Shown here: one piece after another, positions 39,260 through 47,442 of the stretch
How the letters are laid out: each line of letters opens with the position of its first letter
Numbering within the stretch: position 1 is the stretch's first letter
DNA from: an uncultured Clostridia bacterium
GTDB lineage: Bacteria; Bacillota; Clostridia; Oscillospirales; JAAYOS01
Assembly: GCA_947630675.1 (NCBI GenBank)
Contig: CANRIN010000006.1
Coordinates: 1-52,091 of the forward strand
Direction of reading: 5' to 3'
DNA length: 52,091 nt
The notes under the pieces: model-generated
Database searches by the model: none
What the model was told of the DNA's origin: nothing
What the model saw: only the letters and a program-made list of their open reading frames with translations
Position numbers and translations under genes: made by a program

Positions 39260-39937
39260 CTATTTCTGATTAAACGCTTTGTCTATGAGTTTCAGACCGT
39301 TCCTTGCGTCCGATATCTCGCGCTCTAGCGACTCGACCGCGCGCGTCAACGCCTCCGTGTACTCCCCCGCGAGCTGCCGCGCGGGCTCGGTATACAGCGT
39401 CCCCGCAACGCGGCGGAGCTTGTGGCGGTACTCGCGGAGCACCGACTGCGGCGCGTCCTCGCGCCGGTCGAGCTCTCCCTCCGGCGTAAGTGTGTAGAGC
39501 GGCCCTCCGATGCGGGCGTTGTAGGCAGCGGTCCGCATGAGGCCGAGCAGCCCCGCGGCCTCGAGCTTGTCCGCGTCGTAGAGCAGCTGCGCCTCGAGGA
39601 CGTCGGTCCGGCCTCCCGTGCGGTAGCTGTGCGCGCGGATGCAGTGCCGCACCTTTTCACAGAACTCACCGGAGTATCCTCGTCCCGCAAGCCACGCGGC
39701 CGCCTTGTCCGCGCCTATGGCGGCGTGGCCGAGCCCGGGATGCTCGCGCTCCTCCGCGCGCCCTATGTCGTGCAGGAGGCAGGATATGACAAGGAGCTCG
39801 TAGTCCACCTCTCCGAAGCTCTCCGCGAGCTCAAGCGCGCGGCCGAGCACGCGGTAGACGTGCTCCGGGTCGTGCGCCGGATCGGACATGCACTCAAGCA
39901 TGTACTTCTCGATCTCTCCGTACTCCGCTGCCGTCAT
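39260..39937 (-). CDS. HD domain phosphohydrolase
   Basis: DPEHVYRVLGRALEL...LLHDIGRAEE...LYDADKLEAAG. Confidence 0.88.
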   Translation of the reverse strand: MTAAEYGEIEKYMLECMSDPAHDPEHVYRVLGRALELAESFGEVDYELLVISCLLHDIGRAEEREHPGLGHAAIGADKAAAWLAGRGYSGEFCEKVRHCIRAHSYRTGGRTDVLEAQLLYDADKLEAAGLLGLMRTAAYNARIGGPLYTLTPEGELDRREDAPQSVLREYRHKLRRVAGTLYTEPARQLAGEYTEALTRAVESLEREISDARNGLKLIDKAFNQK

Positions 39938-39989
39938 CGCGTCACTCCCCGAACACCGTTTTCGCCGCCGCGCGGCTTATTATGAGGTT

Positions 39990-40220
39990 ATTATACCATA
40001 TCGCGAAGCGATATGGTATAATGTGCCATGTTTTGCGGTTCCGCCCAAAAGGGCGGGAGCAAAACGGCATTAAATCAAGTATAATTGCCGCTTTGCGGCT
40101 ATTATACCATATCGCGAAGCGATATGGTATAATGTGCCATGTTTTGCGGTTCCGCCCGAAGGGCGGGAGCAAAACGGCTTTGAATCAGATATAATAGCCG
40201 CTCCTGCGGCTATTATACCA
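39990..40220. repeat. 111-bp tandem repeat, two full units plus partial third, each rich in palindromes
   Basis: ATTATACCATATCGCGAAGCGATATGGTATAAT at 39990-40022 and 40101-40133; ATTATACCA again at 40212; internal hairpins GTTTTGCGGTTCCGCCC/GGGCGGGAGCAAAAC and GCCGC/GCGGC. Confidence 0.93.
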
Positions 40221-40351
40221 ATACAGACGGGATATTTCAAGCGGAACGCCGGTCGAAAATATTTTCGTATATAGCAAACAAATGTTTGACATTTCAAAAT
40301 CGGCGTAGTATAATGACACTACGCACACAGAATTCGGAGAGGGGTGACGGT

Positions 40352-41674
40352 GTGAACGTCGCGGAAAAGCTGAAAATACTCGCAAATGCCGCGAAGTACG
40401 ACGCGAGCTGTTCCTCGAGCGGGTCCGCCCGCGCCGGGAAGGACGGCTTCGGCTCGGCGGCGATGGCGGGGATATGCCACTCGTGGTCGGCGGACGGGCG
40501 CTGCATCAGTCTGCTGAAGGTGCTGATGAGTAACTCCTGCGTGTACGACTGCGCGTACTGCGTCAACCGCGCCTCCGCGAACCCTCCCCGTGCCACCTTC
40601 ACCCCGGAGGAGCTGGCGTCGCTCACGGTCGAATTCTACCGCAGGAACTACATCGAGGGACTGTTCCTCAGCTCGGGCGTCTGCCGCTCGCCGGACTACA
40701 CGATGGAGCTGATGATAAAGACGCTCGAGCTGCTGCGGAACGACTACCGCTTCTACGGCTACATCCACCTCAAGGTTATCCCCGGAGCCTCCCCCGAGCT
40801 GATAAGCCGCGCGGGGCTGCTCGCGGACAGGCTGTCCGTAAACATCGAGCTGCCGAGCCGCGAGTCGCTGAAGCTCCTCGCGCCGCAGAAGGAGCGTGCG
40901 GGGCTCGTCCGCCCGATGAGAAACATAAAGGCCCTGAAGGTTCAGAACGCGGACGAGAAGAAGCATTTCAAAAGCGCGCCGACCTTCGCCCCGGCGGGTC
41001 AGACGACGCAGATGATAGTCGGCGCGACGGGGGAGAGCGACCTTGACATCCTGCGCCTGTCGAAGGGTCTCTACTCCTCGTTTGACATGAAGCGCGTCTA
41101 CTTCTCCGCATACCTCCCGGTGAGCACGAGTCCGCTGCTGCCGGGGCGGGAGAAACCGATAGAGCTTCGGCGCGAGCACCGCCTCTATCAGGCGGACTGG
41201 CTCATGCGGTTCTACAAATTCGACGCAGAGGAGATCCTTGACCGCGCCGGCTCGTCCAACCTCGACCCCGCCCTCGACCCCAAGTGCGCGTGGGCGCTCC
41301 GCCACCCCGAGTTTTTCCCCGTTGAGGTCAACACCGCGGACTACGAGATGCTGCTGCGCATCCCCGGCGTCGGGGTAAAGAGCGCACAGAGGATAGTGCG
41401 GGCGCGGCGGCTCGCGTCTCTCGGCACGGACGACCTGAGGAAAATGGGCGTCGTGATGAAGCGGGCGCAGTACTTTCTCACGGTGCGCGGGAGATACGCC
41501 GGCGCGGTCGCTCCGGACAGCCTTCTCCTTCGCGAAATACTCTCCGAGCGGCGCGATATGGCGCAGCTCTCCCTCTTCGGCGACGCTTCCGCGCCCGCGC
41601 TGCCGTCCGGCATCACTCTGAGCGACAGCACCGCCTCCGCCGTGCGGGAGCTCGCGGCGCCGGTAGAGTGGTAG
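40352..41674 (+). CDS. Putative DNA modification/repair radical SAM protein (TIGR03916-like)
   Basis: SCVYDCAYCVNRASANPPRATFTPEE (CxxxCxxC), LFLSSGVCRSPDYTMELM, helix-hairpin-helix RIPGVGVKSAQRIVRAR. Confidence 0.88.
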   Translation: MNVAEKLKILANAAKYDASCSSSGSARAGKDGFGSAAMAGICHSWSADGRCISLLKVLMSNSCVYDCAYCVNRASANPPRATFTPEELASLTVEFYRRNYIEGLFLSSGVCRSPDYTMELMIKTLELLRNDYRFYGYIHLKVIPGASPELISRAGLLADRLSVNIELPSRESLKLLAPQKERAGLVRPMRNIKALKVQNADEKKHFKSAPTFAPAGQTTQMIVGATGESDLDILRLSKGLYSSFDMKRVYFSAYLPVSTSPLLPGREKPIELRREHRLYQADWLMRFYKFDAEEILDRAGSSNLDPALDPKCAWALRHPEFFPVEVNTADYEMLLRIPGVGVKSAQRIVRARRLASLGTDDLRKMGVVMKRAQYFLTVRGRYAGAVAPDSLLLREILSERRDMAQLSLFGDASAPALPSGITLSDSTASAVRELAAPVEW

Positions 41675-41759
41675 CGGCAGCGCAAATACAGGCCCCGCCG
41701 AGCAGGCGGCGGCTCCCGAAACCGGTTTTTACAGGCATACGCCTGTGGAGGAAACATCA

Positions 41760-42506
41760 ATGCTTCACATATACGACGGTACGTTTGACGGCGTGCTCTG
41801 CGCCGTCTTCGACGTGTTCGCCCTCCGTGACGAGGACGCCGAGATCCTTTCCTCGGAGCGCTATTCCGGCGCTTCACTCTACTACACCCGCGAGGTGAAC
41901 GCCGACCCGTCCCACGCGGACAGGGTCGGGAACATGCTCGAGCGCTTCCGCCCCGGAACGCTGCGGAGGCTCTACACCGCGTGGCTCTCGCATGATGAAC
42001 ACGTCGAGGAGTACATCCTTGCCGCCGTGCGCTGCGCCGTCGCGCGCAAGGCGGACCCGTTCGCGTTTCGGCAGTACCACGCCGTCTTCGAGCTCGACCG
42101 GCTCGCGACGCTCGTCGGGAACGAGGCGCACAGGATGCTCCAGTTCGTGCGCTTTGTGAAGCTGCGGAGCCGCGTCTACGCGGCGGACATCCGCCCCGAG
42201 TACGACGTTCTTCCGCTGATAGGCCCGCACTTCCACTCGCGGTTCCGGGACGTGGCGTTCATGATACGCGACCTCACGCATCTCCGCGCGATACTCTCAA
42301 ACCCGCGCGAGTGGTACATCGCGCCGCTCCCGGCGGAAAATCCTCCGCTCGACGCGGACGGCGAGTACGAAACGCTGTGGAAGCTCTACTTTGACAACAT
42401 CGCCATCGCGGAGCGCCGCAATCCCAAGCTCCAGCAGCACTTCGTCCCGCAGAAGTACCGCTCGTTCATCACCGAGTTTCGGGACGGAGCGGGCGCGCGG
42501 CGGTGA
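41760..42506 (+). CDS. DUF4130/TIGR03915-like DNA metabolism protein
   Basis: MLHIYDGTFDGVLCAVFDVF...HRMLQFVRFVKL...HFHSRFRDVAFMIRDLTH; directly after radical SAM gene. Confidence 0.88.
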   Translation: MLHIYDGTFDGVLCAVFDVFALRDEDAEILSSERYSGASLYYTREVNADPSHADRVGNMLERFRPGTLRRLYTAWLSHDEHVEEYILAAVRCAVARKADPFAFRQYHAVFELDRLATLVGNEAHRMLQFVRFVKLRSRVYAADIRPEYDVLPLIGPHFHSRFRDVAFMIRDLTHLRAILSNPREWYIAPLPAENPPLDADGEYETLWKLYFDNIAIAERRNPKLQQHFVPQKYRSFITEFRDGAGARR

Positions 42507-42542
42507 ATTTTTCCACTCTCCCCCGGTCATACTAGCGCGGGG

Positions 42543-43214
42543 GTGAGCAAAATACTTATCGAGCTTGAGAATGTCTCGAAGCGCTACGAGCTGCGCTCGG
42601 GCGGGGTGGACGCGCTTCGCGGGGTATACCTCTCGGTGGCAGAGGGCGAGTTTGTAGCTGTGGTCGGCGTGTCCGGCTCGGGCAAGAGCACGCTCATGAA
42701 CATCCTCGGCTGCCTCGACCGTCCGACCGGCGGGCGGTACACGCTCGGCGGCCGGGACGTGGGGAGCATGTCCCCGGCCGAGCTCGCGGGCCTGCGGGGA
42801 AGCGAGATAGGCTTCGTGTTCCAGAACTTCAACCTCCTGCCCCGCCTCACGGCGCTCGAGAACGTCGAGATGCCGCTGATACTGCGCGGCGAGCCGCGCG
42901 CCTCGCGGCGCGACCGCGCGCGGAGGGCGCTCGCGGAGGTCGGCCTGGAGCACAGGACGGAGCACCGTCCGCGCGAGCTCAGCGGCGGACAGCAGCAGCG
43001 CGTAGCGATAGCCCGCGCGCTCGTGACTCATCCCTCGCTGATACTCGCCGACGAGCCGACCGGCAACCTCGACCGCGCGTCCGGCGCGGCGGTGCTCGAG
43101 ACGCTCGAGCGTCTCGGCGCGCGCGGCGCGACTGTAGTTCTTATAACCCACGACCCGGAGACCGCGGCGCGCGCCGGACGGCGCATCACGCTCCGGGACG
43201 GAAGGATCGTATGA
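42543..43214 (+). CDS. ABC transporter ATP-binding protein, MacB/LolD-type
   Basis: GVSGSGKSTLMNILGCLDRPT, LSGGQQQRVAIARAL, LADEPTGNLD. Confidence 0.95.
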   Translation: MSKILIELENVSKRYELRSGGVDALRGVYLSVAEGEFVAVVGVSGSGKSTLMNILGCLDRPTGGRYTLGGRDVGSMSPAELAGLRGSEIGFVFQNFNLLPRLTALENVEMPLILRGEPRASRRDRARRALAEVGLEHRTEHRPRELSGGQQQRVAIARALVTHPSLILADEPTGNLDRASGAAVLETLERLGARGATVVLITHDPETAARAGRRITLRDGRIV

Positions 43215-43245
43215 CCCGGACGGCTGCGGGACAAGCGCATCGGAG

Positions 43246-43275
43246 GGACGGCAGGTACTGCCGTCCCTCCTTATT
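43246..43275. terminator. Hairpin terminator
   Basis: GGACGGCAG-gta-CTGCCGTCC. Confidence 0.7.
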
Positions 43276-43374
43276 TTCCGCGTCTCTCTTGCAATCACGC
43301 TCATGTTATTGTATAATGCAAAGCGATGTATGTTCCGATTTTCCCGGCGTCCCCGCGCCGGTTGGAGGCACGGA

Positions 43375-44640
43375 ATGAGCAAATCAAACCGTTCGGGCAG
43401 GGCGCGCCGCTCCGGGCGATCCGCCGCCCTGCATATTGTCCTTATCGTCGTGTTCCTCACGACGGCGGCAGTGAGCGCCGCCATGCTTTTAGCAAACATC
43501 CGCGAGAACCGCGAGAGCGGCAAGGTCTACGCCTCGCTCGAGGAATTTCTCACCGTCCCGACCGCGGCGCCGTCCCATACCGCCGCGCCGCAGCCCTCGA
43601 TCGAGCCGTCCAGCGCGGTCACGTCCGGCACGGACGCGGAGCCCGCGGCGCCGTCCGACGTGCCGGTAAGCAGCGAACCCGCCGAGCCCACGCCGGTCCC
43701 TCTTCCCGAGGCTGACTTCGAGGCGCTGGAGGCCATGAACCCGGACATCGTCGCGTGGATACGCATAGAAGGCACTGGTCTCAGCTACCCCGTCGTGCAG
43801 GCGGCGGACAACGAATACTACCTGGACCACATATTTGACGGGACGCGCAACCGGGCCGGCTGCCCGTATCTCGATTGTAAGAATTCGCCCGACTTCACCG
43901 ACCGGTGCTCGATAATCTACGGGCACAACCGTCGGAACGGCGCGATGTTCGCGCCGCTTCTGAACTACACAAAACAGAGCTATCTGGACGCGCATCCGTC
44001 TGTCACCCTTCTCCTGCCGGAGGGCGGGTACACGGTGGATATATTCGCCGTTCTCTACGCCGACCCGGGCGAGGCCGGCTCCGACACATCTCCGTGGCGG
44101 AGGAGCTTCACAGACAGGGAAGCGCTTGACGAATGGGCGGCGGCGCTTGCGGCGCGGTCGATAGTGGACTGCGGCGATGCTCCCTCCACCGGCCGGGTGC
44201 TCACTCTCTCCACCTGCGACAACGGCTCGAACGGCCGCTTCGTCGTCCTCGGCTGGATACCGGTGCCCGAAGACGGGGAGGAGCCGGACGTCCCGGCAGA
44301 CGTTCCCGTCGAGCCGGGCAGCGTACCGGCGGACACTTCCGCCGAACCGGCCGAAGTCTCGGCGGAGCCGGTGGGCACCTCCACCGAACCGATGGAAGTA
44401 TCGGCGGAGCCGGCGGACATCTCCGCTGAACCCTCCGTCGAACCTACCGAAGAACCGTCCGACGTATCGGCAGAGCCCGCCGATCTATCCACGGAGCCGT
44501 CCGATGTTCCCGCCGAGCCGTCTGTCGGACCGGCGGAGACCTCCGCAGACACCTCTCCGGAGCCGTCCGACACACCCGCAGACACTCCCGCCGCATCTGC
44601 GGAACCGAACGCCGCTCCCGGCGGCGAACCCGTGGCATGA
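43375..44640 (+). CDS. Class B sortase with long Glu/Pro/Ser/Ala-rich C-terminal tail
   Basis: N-terminal TM; YPVVQAADNEYYLDHIFDG, SIIYGHN, TLSTCDNGSNGRFVVLGW; about 120-residue EPSDVSAEPAD-like tail. Confidence 0.93.
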   Translation: MSKSNRSGRARRSGRSAALHIVLIVVFLTTAAVSAAMLLANIRENRESGKVYASLEEFLTVPTAAPSHTAAPQPSIEPSSAVTSGTDAEPAAPSDVPVSSEPAEPTPVPLPEADFEALEAMNPDIVAWIRIEGTGLSYPVVQAADNEYYLDHIFDGTRNRAGCPYLDCKNSPDFTDRCSIIYGHNRRNGAMFAPLLNYTKQSYLDAHPSVTLLLPEGGYTVDIFAVLYADPGEAGSDTSPWRRSFTDREALDEWAAALAARSIVDCGDAPSTGRVLTLSTCDNGSNGRFVVLGWIPVPEDGEEPDVPADVPVEPGSVPADTSAEPAEVSAEPVGTSTEPMEVSAEPADISAEPSVEPTEEPSDVSAEPADLSTEPSDVPAEPSVGPAETSADTSPEPSDTPADTPAASAEPNAAPGGEPVA

Positions 44641-44686
44641 TACCGCTTACGCGGATAAAACTCATCATTTGAAAGGAAGAAGCAGC

Positions 44687-46477
44687 ATGTTCATCACAGA
44701 CGACATCAAGTACGCAGGCGTGAACGACCACAGCGTCGACCTGTTCGAGGGGCAGTATGTCGTGCCGAACGGCATGGCATACAACTCCTACGTCATTCTT
44801 GACGAGAAGGTCGCGGTCATGGACACCGTCGACCGGAACTTCACTCACGAGTGGCTGGATAACCTCGCCTCCGTCCTCGGCGGACGGAAGCCGGATTACC
44901 TTGTCATTCAGCACATGGAGCCGGACCACTCCGCAAACATAGCGCAGTTCATGAACGCCTATCCCGAGGCGACCGTCGTATCCTCCGCGAAGGCGTTTGC
45001 GATGATGCAGAACTTCTTCGGCACCGACTACTCCGAGCGCCGCATAGTCGTCGGCGAGGGAGACACCCTCACGCTCGGACGGCACACCCTCACCTTCGTC
45101 ACCGCCCCGATGGTACACTGGCCGGAGGTCATCGTCACCTACGACAGCACCGACAAGGTCCTGTTCAGCGCGGACGGCTTCGGCAAGTTCGGCGCGCTCG
45201 ACTGTGACGAGGAGTGGGACTGCGAGGCTCGCCGCTACTACATCGGCATCGTCGGCAAATACGGCGCGCAGGTGCAGGCGCTGCTGAAGAAGGCCGCCGG
45301 GCTCGAGATAGAGAAGATATGCCCTCTGCACGGCCCGGTCCTCACCGAGGACCTCGGCCACTATCTGAACCTCTACAACATCTGGTCGAGCTACACGGCC
45401 GAGAGCGAGGGCATCGTCATAGCCTACACCTCGGTCTACGGCCACACGAAGAAGGCGGTCGAGTTGCTCGCGGAAAAGCTCAGGGCAAAGGGCTGCCCCT
45501 CGGTCACGGTCCACGACCTTGCGCGCTGTGACATGGCAGAGGCCGTCGAGGACGCGTTCCGCTACAACAAGCTCGTCCTCGCGACGACGACCTATAACGC
45601 CGGTATCTTCCCGTTCATGCGCGATTTCATCCTGCACCTCACCGACAGGAACTTCCAGAATCGCACCGTCGCGCTCATCGAGAACGGCTCGTGGGCGCCT
45701 CTCGCGGCAAAGACGATGCGCGGCCTGCTCGAAGGGTGCAAGAACATCACCTACACCGACACCACCGTCACGCTGAAGTCCGCCCTCTCCGCCGAGAGCT
45801 CCGAGCAGCTCGAGACGCTTGCGGGCGAGCTCTGCCGCGACTACCTCGCCCAGCACGACGAGACCGCGAACAAAAACGACCTCACCGCGCTCTTCAACAT
45901 CGGCTACGGTCTCTACGTCGTCACCTCGAACGACGGGAAGAAGGACAACGGCCTCATCGTCAACACCGTCTCGCAGGTGACTAACTCCCCGAACCGCGTC
46001 GCCGTCTGCATCAACAAGGAAAACTACTCGCACCACATCATAAAGCAGACCGGCATAATGAACGTCAACTGCCTCAGCGTGGACGCACCGTTCTCGGTGT
46101 TCGAGGCGTTCGGCTTCCGCAGCGGCCGCACCGTCGACAAGTTTGCGGACTGCACGCCGCTCCGCTCGGACAACGGCCTTGCGTTCCTGCCTAAGTACAT
46201 CAACTCGTTCATGTCGCTCAAAGTCGAGCAGTACGTCGACCTCGGTACGCACGGCATGTTCATCTGCTCTGTCACGGAAGCCCGCGTGATAAACGACCGC
46301 GAGACCATGACCTATACCTACTACCAGTCAAACGTCAAGCCGAAGCCCCAGACCGAGGGCAAGAAGGGCTGGGTCTGCAAGATATGCGGCTACGTCTACG
46401 AGGGCGACGAGCTGCCGGAGGACTTCGTCTGCCCGCTCTGCAAGCATGGCGCGGCGGACTTCGAGCCGATAGGCTGA
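44687..46477 (+). CDS. Flavodiiron protein fused to flavin reductase and rubredoxin
   Basis: HMEPDHSANIAQFM and HWPEVIVTY beta-lactamase-fold iron ligands; flavodoxin IAYTSVYGHTKKAVELL; C-terminal CKICGYVYEGDELPEDFVCPLCKHG rubredoxin. Confidence 0.95.
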   Translation: MFITDDIKYAGVNDHSVDLFEGQYVVPNGMAYNSYVILDEKVAVMDTVDRNFTHEWLDNLASVLGGRKPDYLVIQHMEPDHSANIAQFMNAYPEATVVSSAKAFAMMQNFFGTDYSERRIVVGEGDTLTLGRHTLTFVTAPMVHWPEVIVTYDSTDKVLFSADGFGKFGALDCDEEWDCEARRYYIGIVGKYGAQVQALLKKAAGLEIEKICPLHGPVLTEDLGHYLNLYNIWSSYTAESEGIVIAYTSVYGHTKKAVELLAEKLRAKGCPSVTVHDLARCDMAEAVEDAFRYNKLVLATTTYNAGIFPFMRDFILHLTDRNFQNRTVALIENGSWAPLAAKTMRGLLEGCKNITYTDTTVTLKSALSAESSEQLETLAGELCRDYLAQHDETANKNDLTALFNIGYGLYVVTSNDGKKDNGLIVNTVSQVTNSPNRVAVCINKENYSHHIIKQTGIMNVNCLSVDAPFSVFEAFGFRSGRTVDKFADCTPLRSDNGLAFLPKYINSFMSLKVEQYVDLGTHGMFICSVTEARVINDRETMTYTYYQSNVKPKPQTEGKKGWVCKICGYVYEGDELPEDFVCPLCKHGAADFEPIG

Positions 46478-46529
46478 GTTTAAAGGAGTCGCATTCCGCG
46501 CGGCTGCATGCTTTCGTTTCCGGTAAAAC

Positions 46530-46570
46530 AGCCATACCCGGATCTGTTCCCGGGTATGGCTGTTCTTTTT
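46530..46570. terminator. Rho-independent terminator
   Basis: AGCCATACCCGG-atctgtt-CCCGGGTATGGCT followed by T-rich run. Confidence 0.85.
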
Positions 46571-46617
46571 GTCTTTATTCGGGCCGCCGGGTCTCGGCGG
46601 CGTCCCGGCCGCGCGTT

Positions 46618-47406
46618 CTAACCTCCGATAGCGCTCTCTGCCTCGCGAAGGAGCGCGAGCAGCTCGGGATCAAGAAATCCCTCCGCCGCGCGCCGGATGG
46701 CGTCCGGCACGCCGTAGTACGCCTCGGCTATCCCGCCGGTGATCGCGGCGAGCGTGTCGCTGTCCCCGCCTATCGAGATGGCGTTCCGTATGGCGTCCTC
46801 GAAGTCCTCGGACTCCAGAAATGCCTCTATCGCCTGCGGCACCGTTCCCTGACAGGTCTCGTTGAAGTAGTATGAGCCGCGTATGCCGTTTAGGGTGAAG
46901 TTCAGCGGATAATAGTCCTGCTGTATCACGCTGCGGATCTCGTCCTTCGTCCCGCCGTGTCCCGCAAGATATATCGCCGTCACGGTCGCCTCGGCGCCCT
47001 GTATCCCCTTCGGATGATCATGCGTGACCTCCGTCACGGCCTTCGAGAGGCGCTTTGCCTCGTCAAGGCTCCCCGCCGCAAAGCCGCACGCGCTGACCCG
47101 CATCGCCGCCCCGTTGCCGTAGCTGCGGTACGGCCGAGGGTCGTCGGAATACATCCAATCAAAGAAGCGTCCGCCGTATCCGCAGTTCGGATACTTCCGA
47201 CCTATCTCCCGCATCCAGTACACAGCCTTTTCTCCGAGCGAAGAGTAGTCGCCGCCGCACGAGACTATCGCCTTCGCTATCGCCAGCGTCATTATCGAAT
47301 CGTCGGTCGCCTCGCACTGAGGAGTGAAGAGCTCGAAGTCCTTGCTCCTGTGATTGTGCCACTCAAACCGGGAACCGACAATGTCCCCGACAATTGCTCC
47401 TATCAT
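46618..47406 (-). CDS. ADP-ribosylglycohydrolase family protein
   Basis: IGAIVGDIVGSRFEW, ATDDSIMTLAIA, SIGGDSDTLAAITGGIAEAYYG. Confidence 0.95.
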   Translation of the reverse strand: MIGAIVGDIVGSRFEWHNHRSKDFELFTPQCEATDDSIMTLAIAKAIVSCGGDYSSLGEKAVYWMREIGRKYPNCGYGGRFFDWMYSDDPRPYRSYGNGAAMRVSACGFAAGSLDEAKRLSKAVTEVTHDHPKGIQGAEATVTAIYLAGHGGTKDEIRSVIQQDYYPLNFTLNGIRGSYYFNETCQGTVPQAIEAFLESEDFEDAIRNAISIGGDSDTLAAITGGIAEAYYGVPDAIRRAAEGFLDPELLALLREAESAIGG

Positions 47407-47442
47407 AATTTTATCCTTTCCCGTCCGGAGTTCTTTCCGCCG

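Noticed and set aside
39942-40194. Repeated ORFs (HIIPYRFAIWYN) in the 40-kb intergenic region
   Set aside because: Translations of a palindromic DNA repeat, similar on both strands; not a gene.
39990-40220. CRISPR array
   Set aside because: Units are fully repeated with no variable spacers and no cas genes are nearby.
44177-44686. Upstream 170-codon extension of the flavodiiron ORF
   Set aside because: Overlaps the sortase tail in another frame; the RBS and conserved N-terminus support ATG 44687.
44444-46252. 602-aa minus ORF opposite the flavodiiron-rubredoxin gene
   Set aside because: Shadow ORF; Val/Arg/Asp/Glu-rich translation typical of the reverse complement of a GC-rich gene.
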